Shown one piece after another: positions 27,775-37,330 of a DNA stretch of 64,000 nt (positions are counted from its first letter, which is position 1; every line of letters starts with the position of its first letter). The DNA comes from Leptospira kanakyensis. GTDB lineage: Bacteria > Spirochaetota > Leptospiria > Leptospirales > Leptospiraceae. The notes beneath the pieces were generated by a model. It did not search any database and was not told where the DNA came from. It saw only the letters and a list, made by a program, of their open reading frames with translations. Both the position numbers and the translations under genes were made by a program. The stretch spans positions 744,001 to 808,000 of the forward strand of contig NZ_RQFG01000005.1 of assembly GCF_004769235.1 (NCBI RefSeq), given 5' to 3'.

Positions 27775-29187
27775 TTATAAAAAAGTTAGATTCCACTGGT
27801 GTCCTCCTACATCCACTGTTCCCATGGAAGTGAGCTCACCGGTAGTTTGGTTGATACTAAATTGGAGCATAAAATTAGTATTATTGTCGGCAACATAGGC
27901 AAATCGCCCTGTAGGATCAATAATCATATATCGCAAACTACTTCCGGTGAATCCCGAGATACTAGTTAAAAAGGAAATTTTTCCAGTTATAGGATCAATC
28001 CCGTAACAAGAAATAGTTTCATTATTTAAATTCATTACATAATAAAAGCGACCATTAGGATGAATGGCAGCTCCATTGGACAACATCGTTTGTGGAACAG
28101 AGTCTACGATAGTCATGTTACCAGTATTATCATCGAAACTTAAAACTGTTACAGCGGGGAAAGAACCTACATATAAAAAAGATCCATTCGGATGAGTAGC
28201 AATATAACCGGTTCCGCCATTGGTAAAACTTGGGCTTGTTGCGACCAAGGAAAGACTTCCATCAATCGGATTCACTTGGTAGGCGACAATGGCATTATAA
28301 CTACCGTTCATCAATAAGATAAATTTTCCTGATCGCGAAATTTGGATTTGGGCTTGGCCGATAATCGAAGTATAAGAATTTATAAAACTCAGATTACCGT
28401 TCAAGTTAATCGAATAGGCTTCTATGTTTTGTGTTCCTTCTGCGATTAAATACAAATACTTTCCATCAGGTGTAATGACTAAATTTCTTGGGTTTGTCCC
28501 GGCTGTCACAAAAACAGGGGTATTGGATGTCAATGCGCCAGTCGTTTGGTTGATTAAAAATTGGGAGATAGTTCCACCATCAAAATCTCCTGTAAATAAA
28601 AACTTACCTGAAGGATCAAATCCGATTCCCGTTGGCCCATCCCCAGCCGTATAGAATGTGGAGTATGTCAATAAACCAGTGTTATTATTCATAGTCAAAT
28701 GACCGACTCGATCACTCTTATCCAGACTAGCATAAACGTATCCCGAATAAACTGTAATTGCACTTGTAGCCCTGGCTCTTCCATCGCCTGATGTGGCAGT
28801 GATGAGTATCTTTCCATTTCCAACACTTTGTACAAGGCCTGTAGGCGATACAGTGGCAACGGATTCATTGCTACTGGTCCATTGGAAGGTCGTGTCTGTT
28901 TTGTTACCGTACAAATAGTACTGTGCTTCCAATTGTAAACTGTCCCCTTTATAAATCCCGGCCCAGGTATGGTTTAACTCCACAACGGAGTTAGAACTTG
29001 CAAGTAAGGCCCAGAGAGCCAATAAAGATTTGGAGGATGAAGGATCTTTATCGGGACAAAGTATACTTTGTACAATGGGATTGTAGAGACAAGCATGGAA
29101 GGAAAAAAGACAAACAAACAAAAATAGTATTTTCGGGAATCTTAAGATCTTAGCCTCTTTCGATTGGATTGCCAGTATTATCTTCAT
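27775..29187 (-). CDS. Lipoprotein with BIG2 domain and lactonase-type seven-bladed propeller
   Basis: The open frame extends 11 codons further, but ATG 29187 places the leader and lipobox FSFHAC (about residue 33) normally for this genus. Residues about 80-145 are a BIG2 domain (FQWTSSNESVATVSPTGLVQ, GNGKILITATSGDG). The rest is a lactonase-type propeller (PF10282 pattern): GFDPSGKFLFTGDF, VITPDGKYLYLIAE, IHPNGRFYYVMN, IDPTGRFAYVADN, each followed by NQTTGELTS or similar. Probably a binding scaffold at the surface, with lactonase activity unproven. Confidence 0.8.
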   Translation of the reverse strand: MKIILAIQSKEAKILRFPKILFLFVCLFSFHACLYNPIVQSILCPDKDPSSSKSLLALWALLASSNSVVELNHTWAGIYKGDSLQLEAQYYLYGNKTDTTFQWTSSNESVATVSPTGLVQSVGNGKILITATSGDGRARATSAITVYSGYVYASLDKSDRVGHLTMNNNTGLLTYSTFYTAGDGPTGIGFDPSGKFLFTGDFDGGTISQFLINQTTGALTSNTPVFVTAGTNPRNLVITPDGKYLYLIAEGTQNIEAYSINLNGNLSFINSYTSIIGQAQIQISRSGKFILLMNGSYNAIVAYQVNPIDGSLSLVATSPSFTNGGTGYIATHPNGSFLYVGSFPAVTVLSFDDNTGNMTIVDSVPQTMLSNGAAIHPNGRFYYVMNLNNETISCYGIDPITGKISFLTSISGFTGSSLRYMIIDPTGRFAYVADNNTNFMLQFSINQTTGELTSMGTVDVGGHQWNLTFL

Positions 29188-29280
29188 AGGAGCCAACAAA
29201 CATAAGTAAAGCGGATACAAGAAAAGTCATTCGAAAATTAAAAAGTTAGAATCAATTGGATCAATTTTAAACGGAATTTC

Positions 29281-29346
29281 TGCGCCAGGGATAGAAGCGG
29301 AAATCCTTCCTGAAGGGAAGATTGGAGCGAATAGCCCGGTCGTGCC
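29281..29346 (+). repeat. Structured intergenic repeat, copy D
   Basis: Same flanks as copy A (GCGCCAGGGATAGAAGCGG, AAATCC; GATTGGAGCG, AGCCCGGTCG) but the central hairpin is CTTCC / GGAAG around TGAAG, a different sequence that still pairs. Lies in the 306-base divergent gap 29188-29493 between a propeller lipoprotein and the antiporter gene; the rest of the gap shows nothing I can name. Confidence 0.75.
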
Positions 29347-29493
29347 TATTACAAATGAGGTTTTCAGCTCCCATTCGAGGCGCCCAAAGTTCAAATAGAA
29401 AGGGCAAATCGATGGAATTACTTGAACTTTATTGTATTTTTTATAGTCTGAAAATTGAAGAACATTTAAATTCAATATTAAATTAGAAACACT

Positions 29494-30582
29494 ATGGCAA
29501 ATTCAAAAACAATCTCATCCAATGACTGGCTGTCGTTCACATCCTTTTTGGTATTAGTATTTGCTATGATCGCACCCATTGGTGAAGGACTTCTCATCGC
29601 ATTTGCTGTTGTATTTTTAGCCGCGGGTATCTCAAGTGCAGTTCATAGCGCAGAAGTCATCGCGGAACGAGTGGGACCCGCACTCGGAACTTTGATTTTA
29701 GCAATTTCTGTGACTGTGATTGAAGTAGCACTCATTGTTAGTCTTATGAGTAATGACACCGCCGACTCACCACAAATTGCAAGGGATACGGTATTTGCAG
29801 CTTTAATGATTGTGACAAACGGAATCATTGGCATTTGCATTTTGTTAGGTGGTTTAAAACACAAAGAACTCGGATTTCAATTGGTAGGAACAACGGCTTT
29901 GCTAGGAGTTTTGGCCGTACTTTCAACACTCACTTTAGTTTTACCTCTATTCACGACTTCCACAAACAAAGGAACTTATAGTGCAGGACAACTGATCTTT
30001 GTATCCTTAGCTTCCCTTGTTTTGTATGGATCTCTTGTTTGGTCACAAACAAAATCTCATAAAAACTTTTTTGCCGCTTCGGAAAGTGAGGGAACACAAC
30101 AAGAAATCACAAGTAATCGACCGAGCAAAAAAAGAGCCATTACTAGTTTTATCTCCCTCTTATTTTCTCTCGTAGCGGTAGTTGGTTTGTCTAAAATCTT
30201 GAGTCCGACCATCGAGAGCACCATCGCAGCATTAGGTGCACCAAAAGCAGTTGTAGGGATTGTCATTGCGATTTTAGTTTTGGCCCCAGAAACATTAGCA
30301 GCTATGAACGCAGCAAAAATCAATGAACTACAAACAAGTTTGAACTTAGCATTAGGATCGGGAGCTGCGAGTATTGCGCTAACCATTCCCGCAGTGAGTT
30401 TGTATTCTCTTATGTTTGATAAACCACTAACACTTGGTTTGGATACCAAAGGCATTGTGTTTTTGATGGTAACCTTTCTTGCCGGAAGTTTTACTTTTGG
30501 ATCCGGAAGAACCACATCCCTTCATGGACTCATCCACTTAGTGATTATGGCTTCCTTTTTGGCAATTTCACTGATGCCGTAG
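29494..30582 (+). CDS. Calcium:proton antiporter, ChaA type
   Basis: About eleven hydrophobic segments in 362 residues, arranged as two related halves. Each half carries an acidic signature: AEVIAERVGPALGTLILAISVTVIEVALI in the first and GIVIAILVLAPETLAAMNAA in the second, as in the CaCA superfamily where those Glu/Asn bind Ca2+. A Lys-rich loop near residue 185-215 separates the halves. It would export Ca2+ or Na+ in exchange for protons at the inner membrane. Monocistronic, ended by the hairpin at 30597-30631. Confidence 0.85.
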   Translation: MANSKTISSNDWLSFTSFLVLVFAMIAPIGEGLLIAFAVVFLAAGISSAVHSAEVIAERVGPALGTLILAISVTVIEVALIVSLMSNDTADSPQIARDTVFAALMIVTNGIIGICILLGGLKHKELGFQLVGTTALLGVLAVLSTLTLVLPLFTTSTNKGTYSAGQLIFVSLASLVLYGSLVWSQTKSHKNFFAASESEGTQQEITSNRPSKKRAITSFISLLFSLVAVVGLSKILSPTIESTIAALGAPKAVVGIVIAILVLAPETLAAMNAAKINELQTSLNLALGSGAASIALTIPAVSLYSLMFDKPLTLGLDTKGIVFLMVTFLAGSFTFGSGRTTSLHGLIHLVIMASFLAISLMP

Positions 30583-30596
30583 AATCTGAAATTTAA

Positions 30597-30631
30597 GTTT
30601 AGAAGTTAGGTCTAAAATCTAACTTCTAAAC
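30597..30631. terminator. Hairpin between convergent antiporter and nrdA genes
   Basis: Perfect 13-bp inverted repeat (30597-30609 with 30619-30631), between stops at 30582 and 30664. Could terminate from both sides. Confidence 0.65.
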
Positions 30632-30663
30632 ATTGAATCATCTATACTTCTAAATCTAATTCC

Positions 30664-33051
30664 TTAACTTCCACAAACAAGACAACCCTCTTCCATGGAA
30701 CAGGATTCTCCAACGAACTCAGAATCCACATCTTTTCTGGTAGCTGGTGTAAATTGATTCTGGGATTCTTTTTCCTGAAGGATTTCTTCCTTTGTTTTTT
30801 CTACAGTGAACTGAATGGCTTGTGTTGCAGCTTTGGTTCGCAAATAATACATCCCCGTTTTTAATCCTTGTTTCCATGCGTAAAAATGCATGGAGGTAAG
30901 TTTGGAAACGCTAGGACTTTCTACAAATAAATTCAAAGACTGTGACTGGCAGATAAACGCACCGCGGTCCCTTGCCATATCAATGAGAGATCTTTGTTTC
31001 ATTTCCCAAACTGTTTTGTATATCTCTTTGATGGAATCAGGGATGGATGGAATGGATTGGATGCTCCCTCCAGCCGCAATGATTTGGTTTTTCATTTCAG
31101 AATTCCAAAGTCCGAGTTCAATCAAATCATGTAACAAGTGTTTATTGACAATAATAAATTCACCACTAAGAACCCGTCTTGTGTAAATATTGGAAGTATA
31201 AGGTTCAAAACATTCATTGTTTCCTAAAATTTGTGAAGTGGAAGCTGTTGGCATTGGCGCAACAAGGAGAGAATTCCGTGTTCCGTATTGAACCACTTCT
31301 TTTCTTAATGATTCAAAGTCCCATCGACCAGTTGGTTTGACATTCCAAAAATCAAATTGGAAAATTCCTTGAGAGAGGGGAGAACCTGGAAAACTAGGAT
31401 ACGTTCCTTCTTCTTTGGCTATGTCTTTACTTGCTGTCATGGCTGCAAAATAGATCGTTTCAAAAATCTCAATATTGAGTTTTTTTGCGTCCTCACTTTC
31501 ATAAGCCATTCGAAGGAGGATAAAAACATCGGCAAGACCTTGGACACCAATTCCAATCGGACGGTGTTTTAAGTTTGAATTTTTTGCTTCTGGAACTGGG
31601 TAATAATTTCCATCAATGATACGGTTTAGATTTACAGTCATTTGATAAACAATTTCATATAATTTATCAAATAGAAACTTACCGTCGGCAACAAACTTTG
31701 GCAAGGCGACCGATGCCAAATTACAAACGGCAACTTCGTCTGGGCTTGTGAATTCTAAAATTTCGGTACAAAGATTACTACTTTTGATGGTTCCTAAATT
31801 TTTCTGATTACTTTTTGAATTGGCTGCATCTTTATACAATAGATAAGGAGTTCCAGTTTCTATTTGGGATTCGACGATGGCAAACCAGAGGTCTTGGGCT
31901 TTGACTTTGGTTCGTGCCCTCCCTTCCCTTTCATACTGTTCGTATAAAGTAACAAACTCTTCCCCGTAAACTTCAGAAAGCCCAGGAGCTTCGTTCGGAC
32001 AAAACAAACTCCAATCACCACCCTCTTCCACTCGTTTCATAAAAAGATCAGAAATCCAGAGAGCAAAAAACAAATCACGAGCCCTCATCTCTTCTTTGCC
32101 ATGATTTTTCTTTAATTCCAGAAATGGAAAAATATCTGCATGCCATGGTTCTAAATAAATGGCAAAGGCACCTTTTCGTTTTCCACCACCTTGGTCTACA
32201 TACCGCGCTGTATCGTTAAACACACGTAACATGGGAATGATTCCATTACTCGTTCCATTGGTGCCACCAATATAAGAACCCGTGGCCCGAATGTTATGAA
32301 TGGAAAGTCCGATCCCACCAGCACTCTGTGAAATTTTTGCTGTTTGTTTGAGGGTATCATAAATCCCATCAATACTATCGTCTTTCATGGTCAAAAGAAA
32401 ACAGCTACTCATTTGTGGTTTGGGAGTCCCTGCATTAAAAAGAGTGGGAGTGGCATGCGTAAACCATCGTTCACTCATCAAGTTATAAGTTTTTATAACA
32501 TCCTCAATGCGATCTTTATGGATTCCAAGAGCCACTCGCATGTACATATGTTGGGGGCGTTCTACGATTTTTCCGTCTAATTTTAACAAATAAGATTTTT
32601 CTAAAGTGCGGAATCCGAAATAATCAAATCCAAAGTCTCTGTCATAAATAATGGAACTATCTAAAAGTTCAGAATGTTGTTTTACAATCTCCCATACATC
32701 TTCTGCAATCAGAGACATAACTTTTTTTGTTTTTGGATCGATATAAGAATACAACCGTTCCATTGTTTCAGAAAAAGATTTAGTTGTGTTTTTGTGTAAG
32801 TTACTTACCGCAATACGGCTCGCAAGAAGAGCGTAGTCAGGGTGTTTTGTGGTAAGAGAAGCAGCAATTTCAGCTGCCAAATTGTCGAGTTCCGAAGTAC
32901 TGACACCATCATAAATTCCTTCTATGACTTTTTTAGCAACATCGATGGGGCTAACCAACCGACTCAGGCCATAGGATAACTTTTCAATCCGAGCCGTAAC
33001 TTTATCAAACTTTACCGATTCTTGTTTTCCATTTCTTTTGAGTACGAACAT
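30664..33051 (-). CDS. nrdA: Class I ribonucleoside-diphosphate reductase alpha subunit
   Basis: 795 residues. An N-terminal ATP-cone ([25 protein letters not shown]) gives dATP control. The catalytic barrel has SSCFLL (first active-site Cys), SNLCTEI (thiyl-radical Cys), [15 protein letters not shown] and SNIYTRRV. The C-terminus ends in CLVCGS, the redox Cys pair that passes electrons from thioredoxin. It converts NDPs to dNDPs with NrdB. It starts 21 bases after nrdB and shares its riboswitch-bearing leader. Confidence 0.95.
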   Translation of the reverse strand: MFVLKRNGKQESVKFDKVTARIEKLSYGLSRLVSPIDVAKKVIEGIYDGVSTSELDNLAAEIAASLTTKHPDYALLASRIAVSNLHKNTTKSFSETMERLYSYIDPKTKKVMSLIAEDVWEIVKQHSELLDSSIIYDRDFGFDYFGFRTLEKSYLLKLDGKIVERPQHMYMRVALGIHKDRIEDVIKTYNLMSERWFTHATPTLFNAGTPKPQMSSCFLLTMKDDSIDGIYDTLKQTAKISQSAGGIGLSIHNIRATGSYIGGTNGTSNGIIPMLRVFNDTARYVDQGGGKRKGAFAIYLEPWHADIFPFLELKKNHGKEEMRARDLFFALWISDLFMKRVEEGGDWSLFCPNEAPGLSEVYGEEFVTLYEQYEREGRARTKVKAQDLWFAIVESQIETGTPYLLYKDAANSKSNQKNLGTIKSSNLCTEILEFTSPDEVAVCNLASVALPKFVADGKFLFDKLYEIVYQMTVNLNRIIDGNYYPVPEAKNSNLKHRPIGIGVQGLADVFILLRMAYESEDAKKLNIEIFETIYFAAMTASKDIAKEEGTYPSFPGSPLSQGIFQFDFWNVKPTGRWDFESLRKEVVQYGTRNSLLVAPMPTASTSQILGNNECFEPYTSNIYTRRVLSGEFIIVNKHLLHDLIELGLWNSEMKNQIIAAGGSIQSIPSIPDSIKEIYKTVWEMKQRSLIDMARDRGAFICQSQSLNLFVESPSVSKLTSMHFYAWKQGLKTGMYYLRTKAATQAIQFTVEKTKEEILQEKESQNQFTPATRKDVDSEFVGESCSMEEGCLVCGS

Positions 33052-33072
33052 ATAATTTCCTTTCCTTAAATT

Positions 33073-34044
33073 TTAAAAGTCTTCATTCAGAGAAAAAGTA
33101 AAACCCTGTTCCGAACCCAGAACCCCTGCTTTTTGGTAGTCTCCCACTCGTTTTTCAAAAAAATTTGTTTTTCCTTGTAAGGAGATCATCTCCATAAAAT
33201 CGAATGGATTGGAGGAATAATATAGTTTATCAAATCCAAGTTCAATGAGCCAACGGTCAGCAACAAATTCAATGTATTGTTGCATTAATTTAGCGTTCAT
33301 ACCAATAAGATCCACTGACAATGATTCGGTGATAAATTCTTTTTCGATATTAACTGCGTCGGTAAATATTTCGTAAACACGTTCCGCGTTTGGTTTTTCT
33401 TTTAACATTTTAAAAAGGATACATGCAAACTCACAATGTAAGGCTTCATCACGACTGATCAGTTCATTGGAAAAACTAAGGCCAGGAAGGAGACCTCGTT
33501 TTTTCATCCAAAAAATAGCGCAAAAACTTCCGCTAAAAAAAATTCCTTCCACTGCAGCAAAGGCAAGAAGTCGTTCAGCAAAATTACCTTCACCAATCCA
33601 ACGTAAAGCCCATTTGGCTTTTTTTTCTACAGCCGGTATGGTTTCTATGGAATGAAAGAGTTTATGTTTTTCTTTTGGATCTTTGATGTAGGTATCAATT
33701 AACAGAGAATAGGTTTCTGAATGGATATTTTCCATCATAATTTGGAATCCATAGAAACACCTAACTTCCGGTAATTGAACTTCTCTCATAAAGTTGACGG
33801 CTAAGTTTTCATTTACGATCCCGTCACTTGCAGCAAAAAATGCCAAAACGTTACTTAGAAAAAATCTTTCGTTATTGGATAAAGAATTCCAATCATCCAA
33901 ATCACTACTTAAATCGATTTCTTCTGCCGTCCAAAAGGAAGCCTGTTGTTTTTTATACATTTCCCAAATTTTAGGAAACTTGATGGGAAGGATCACAAAT
34001 CGATCCTGATTCTCTTTTAATAAAACTTCTGATTGATAATCCAT
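33073..34044 (-). CDS. nrdB: Class I ribonucleoside-diphosphate reductase beta subunit
   Basis: 323 residues, the di-iron radical subunit. Metal ligands and radical Tyr are visible: DWNSL region, [11 protein letters not shown] (Glu, His and a Tyr in the radical position), [11 protein letters not shown] and [10 protein letters not shown]. Tyr at that place argues for a class Ia/b-like enzyme and not the Tyr-less class Ic. The C-terminal tail FTFSLNEDF is the kind that docks to NrdA. GGAG precedes the ATG by 7 bases. First gene of nrdBA, controlled by the cobalamin riboswitch upstream. Confidence 0.95.
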   Translation of the reverse strand: MDYQSEVLLKENQDRFVILPIKFPKIWEMYKKQQASFWTAEEIDLSSDLDDWNSLSNNERFFLSNVLAFFAASDGIVNENLAVNFMREVQLPEVRCFYGFQIMMENIHSETYSLLIDTYIKDPKEKHKLFHSIETIPAVEKKAKWALRWIGEGNFAERLLAFAAVEGIFFSGSFCAIFWMKKRGLLPGLSFSNELISRDEALHCEFACILFKMLKEKPNAERVYEIFTDAVNIEKEFITESLSVDLIGMNAKLMQQYIEFVADRWLIELGFDKLYYSSNPFDFMEMISLQGKTNFFEKRVGDYQKAGVLGSEQGFTFSLNEDF

Positions 34045-34260
34045 TCAACAACTCCGGGTTCAAGAATTCTATATTTTATGAATCTCCTTCGCCAAAGAAA
34101 ATTCATATCTTGCCAACAAACACTTGTTTATTGGTTGAAATTGGTATGGAATGGGTTTTATCCATGGCCAAATCTCGTCGACCCGGAACACAACAACTTG
34201 TTTAGAAGAAAGTGTGGGTATCCCGGTAGCAATAGTCCGGGGCCCTGAAAAAAATTTCGG
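34045..34260 (-). promoter_or_regulatory. nrdB leader between riboswitch and start codon, with possible anti-Shine-Dalgarno
   Basis: On the minus strand, TCCGGGT (34187-34181) is the exact complement of ACCCGGA (34059-34053), which covers the GGAG of nrdB. A second hairpin, CCCGG/CCGGG at about 34212-34244, lies just 3' of the aptamer. Switching between these could expose or hide the ribosome site. Pairing is seen; the mechanism is inference. Confidence 0.4.
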
Positions 34261-34400
34261 TACAGATGATCGTTTACGGGCGATTCATATGTGGGAAGAT
34301 CCGACTTTCCTTATCTGTATAGGATAAGGATTTACGGTTGCGCCGTCAGTTGAGGAGTTTCACCTCATTCCTCCCGGAATAGAATCTAAATAAACCGAAT
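34261..34400 (-). promoter_or_regulatory. Cobalamin (AdoCbl-type) riboswitch upstream of nrdBA
   Basis: Read on the minus strand from about 34385: GGGAGGAATGAGGTGAAACT, CCTCAACTGACGGCGCAACC, GTAAATCC, then an AT-rich stem and AAGTCGGATCTTC. This matches the conserved cobalamin-riboswitch core (GGTGAAAxTCC, CGCAACxGTxA, AAGTCxGAxxxC). It lies in the leader of the class I reductase operon. Such switches elsewhere shut off B12-independent class I enzymes when B12 can support the class II enzyme. Exact ends are approximate. Confidence 0.82.
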
Positions 34401-34417
34401 GAGACATATTTTGTCAA
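34388..34417 (-). promoter_or_regulatory. Promoter for the riboswitch-nrdBA transcript
   Basis: On the minus strand, TTGACA (34417-34412), an 18-base spacer and TTATTT (34393-34388) precede the aptamer core, so the transcript would include the whole riboswitch. Confidence 0.5.
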
Positions 34418-34465
34418 TGGAATAAAACGAGGGAATTTTCAAAAAAACTAAGGTTTATCTTTAGA

Positions 34466-37207
34466 TTAATTTTCCAAATTTTTATAAATGGCTGTCATCA
34501 GTTCGGAGAGGATGATTGGTTTTTTTACAAATCCATTCATTCCGTTTTCCAAATATTCTTTTAGTTGGGAATCCATACTATTTGCAGTGATGGCGATGAT
34601 AGGTATATCTCGATAAGAATCATCACGTTTTCGAATGATTTTTGTAGCTTCCATTCCATCCATTAACGGCATTTGTATGTCCATAAGGATCATATCAAAT
34701 CTATCATCAATATGGGTCAGCGATTCATCCAATAACTGGATCACTTCAAGCCCATTAGAAGCAACGCTTGTTTTGATATTTTCTTTTTGAAACAATTTCA
34801 CAATAAATTTTTGATTTAAAGAATTATCTTCTGCGATCAACACATGGAAATGATCATTTTCTCCGACTAACCTCGAAGGTAATTTTTCTATCTGTATATC
34901 TTTTTGATCTGTTTCTTCAAATGGAATCGTAAACTGAAAAGTTGAACCTACATCCAAAACACTTTGAACTTCAATTTCCCCACCCATCAAATTCACCAGT
35001 TGTTTTGAAATATAAAGACCGAGCCCAGAACCTTCAAATTTTTTGGTTCTTGAATCTTCCAATTGGACAAACCGATTGAATAACTTAGAAATGTTTTCGG
35101 GCGAAATTCCGATTCCCGTATCTTTCACTGTGAACACTATGAACTTTCTATCTTCGCTTAAGTTTACATCCAAACTTAATGATCCAGCAAAAGTAAATTT
35201 TAATGCGTTTCCTATTAAATTAATCAAAATTTGACGAAGCCGATTTTCGTCTACCAGTGCAAAAAGATTGGAATCTAAACTAGATACATTGACATAAAAC
35301 TCTAAATTTTTGTTACGCGCATCGGGTAAAAAAAGCCGAATCAAATCCTTACATAGTTTATGTATATTTGTAGGTTTTAGATCCATCTCTAATCTTTTGT
35401 TTTCTAATTTTGAAACATCTAGGATGTCGTTGATGATTGTCAAAAGCGATAAAACAGCCCTTTTTGCATTATCCAGATAGTCTTTTTGTTCTAAATCAAC
35501 ATTAGTTTGTTCTAATAGAGTTAACATCCCTAGAACCCCATTCATAGGTGTACGAATCTCATGACTCATATTTGCCAAAAACTCTGATTTCACACGATTG
35601 GCTTTTTCCAATTCGAAAGTTCTTTTTTCAACGATATTCTGTATGCTTTTTTCTTTACCCATAATGATGAGTAGTAGTATTCCAAGTAATCCAGTTAATA
35701 AGGAAGAAATGATGAGGATAAATCGCGAGGCATTGGTAAGATTTTTTTGAAAATAATCTTTAGTTGCAATGGCTCTTACATTCAAAGTATGCGAGCCAAT
35801 TTTAATTGGGTATTCATAAAAATAATCTGCAAAAATCTTTTCTTCATTTTTTGAACAATCTTTTGAAAATATATCAGAATGATAAGGATCTTTGAATTCT
35901 TCAATTTTGATACATAAATAATTTGGATCGTTTCCAATAGAAGATTTATTAATAATGGATCCAATTCGGATCACTGCGGTTGCAAATCCAAATTCTCCAT
36001 TCCATCGAGTCACAGGATAAAAAACCAAAAAACCTATATTATTTTCTAAATTTTGAATTAGATTTACTTTACTCGTTATATCGAGATCCTTTCTTTGCAT
36101 TGAACTATTTAATGCTTCTTTTCGTGTAGGATCAGAAAGTAAGTTGTATCCAACTGCGAATTTATTTTCTGAATAAGGATATATGTATTGAATGAGCACA
36201 TATTCTTCGCTATGTGGTGATTTGATCATTTTTTGATCTTTTTTTATTGTGATTCCATTAGAGCCGGGATAATCTTTTTTCAGTTTGGTTTCTACTACGG
36301 AACGTGCAGAGTTACGGATCATTCGATTCCAGGATAATGCTGCAACACCATCAGAACCTTCCATAATACCTTCCGCAAATTGATCAAAATAATTCCGATT
36401 CAAATTCTCAGTAATGGAAATAAAAGAACCAAGTGCTTTCACCACTCTAATGTTCTCTAATAATCCTTTTTCAATTTCTGTAGATATAATTTGTCCATCT
36501 GATTTGATTCGGTATTTGATAAATTCTTTTTCCCAGTTTCTTGTAATGAAAAAAATTGATAAGGTAAAAATGAATGTGCCCATCGTTGCCGAAGCAAAGA
36601 TAATCAATCGAATCAATTTTTCTTCACCCAAATACCATTTCCAAATGAGAATGAGGAGTGGAGTAAAAATAATAATCCCGATTGAATCACCCATCCACCA
36701 AGTAAGCCAGGTTTGAAAAAGAAACTCAAAGTAAATGATCTTAAAATAATATAAAGAAAAACTTCCAATGGTAGAAGCAATGAATGCAGTTACGGGACCT
36801 GCAAAAATAAAAAATACCAAAAGTTCATTAACTTGGAAAATATTCAAATTGGGATCCGAATATTTTTTTAAAAAATAAGCCCCTAAAACAGCAGAACTGG
36901 AATTCCCAAGAGATATGGTTATATTCTGTGGGTTAGAAATCAGAAACTCAATCCAAGTTTCTGAAGTGGGGAAGTACGTTGTGTTGGTAAAGTAAGCTCC
37001 CAAAAACAAAGCAGGCCAAACACGTTTCCCAAATATGATTACAAATCCTAGTGCCAAACCAGCTGGTGGCCAAACCGGAGTACTATAACCATCAATCGAA
37101 GATAGATGTAGACTCAGTTTTCCGACAACTAGGTAAAGAATGAATACTGAAATCAAGAGAATCGATTCTTTAAAGAATTTTTTGACCAATAGATTCCAGG
37201 AGGGCAT
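34466..37207 (-). CDS. MASE1-CHASE hybrid sensor histidine kinase/response regulator
   Basis: The open frame runs up to 37438 but that part is antisense to the methyltransferase gene; ATG 37207 begins just before the first membrane helix. Domains: MASE1 with eight helices (PVWPPAGLALGFVIIFGKRVWP), a CHASE-type sensor (about 240-480; VAALSWNRMIRNSARS), a further helix, HisKA with the phospho-His in ANMSHEIRTPMNG, HATPase (LRQILINLIGNALKFT, DTGIGI, GSGLGLYI), and a receiver domain with MDIQMPLMDGMEA. It would phosphorelay to an unlinked HPt or regulator. Orphan here; signal unknown. Confidence 0.88.
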   Translation of the reverse strand: MPSWNLLVKKFFKESILLISVFILYLVVGKLSLHLSSIDGYSTPVWPPAGLALGFVIIFGKRVWPALFLGAYFTNTTYFPTSETWIEFLISNPQNITISLGNSSSAVLGAYFLKKYSDPNLNIFQVNELLVFFIFAGPVTAFIASTIGSFSLYYFKIIYFEFLFQTWLTWWMGDSIGIIIFTPLLILIWKWYLGEEKLIRLIIFASATMGTFIFTLSIFFITRNWEKEFIKYRIKSDGQIISTEIEKGLLENIRVVKALGSFISITENLNRNYFDQFAEGIMEGSDGVAALSWNRMIRNSARSVVETKLKKDYPGSNGITIKKDQKMIKSPHSEEYVLIQYIYPYSENKFAVGYNLLSDPTRKEALNSSMQRKDLDITSKVNLIQNLENNIGFLVFYPVTRWNGEFGFATAVIRIGSIINKSSIGNDPNYLCIKIEEFKDPYHSDIFSKDCSKNEEKIFADYFYEYPIKIGSHTLNVRAIATKDYFQKNLTNASRFILIISSLLTGLLGILLLIIMGKEKSIQNIVEKRTFELEKANRVKSEFLANMSHEIRTPMNGVLGMLTLLEQTNVDLEQKDYLDNAKRAVLSLLTIINDILDVSKLENKRLEMDLKPTNIHKLCKDLIRLFLPDARNKNLEFYVNVSSLDSNLFALVDENRLRQILINLIGNALKFTFAGSLSLDVNLSEDRKFIVFTVKDTGIGISPENISKLFNRFVQLEDSRTKKFEGSGLGLYISKQLVNLMGGEIEVQSVLDVGSTFQFTIPFEETDQKDIQIEKLPSRLVGENDHFHVLIAEDNSLNQKFIVKLFQKENIKTSVASNGLEVIQLLDESLTHIDDRFDMILMDIQMPLMDGMEATKIIRKRDDSYRDIPIIAITANSMDSQLKEYLENGMNGFVKKPIILSELMTAIYKNLEN

Positions 37208-37330
37208 TTGATATAAAAGACGATGAAAATCCAAAGAAAAAGAGAGAAATTCATAAGAACGAAAAGGCGAATAGAGATTATTTTTCGTTTGTGGGAGGAG
37301 GAACGGGTCTAAACAAAAGAAATCCCCGTT

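Noticed and set aside
29261..29475. A minus-strand frame of 82 codons at 29227-29475
   Set aside because: It runs through repeat copy D in the divergent gap and has no supporting start site or family match.
33073..34044. nrdB as a Tyr-less class Ic (Chlamydia-type) radical subunit
   Set aside because: The position after the metal ligands reads HSETY, so the radical Tyr is present.
34033..34248. A plus-strand open frame in the nrdB leader
   Set aside because: It lies antisense to the riboswitch leader, with no ribosome site and no family resemblance.
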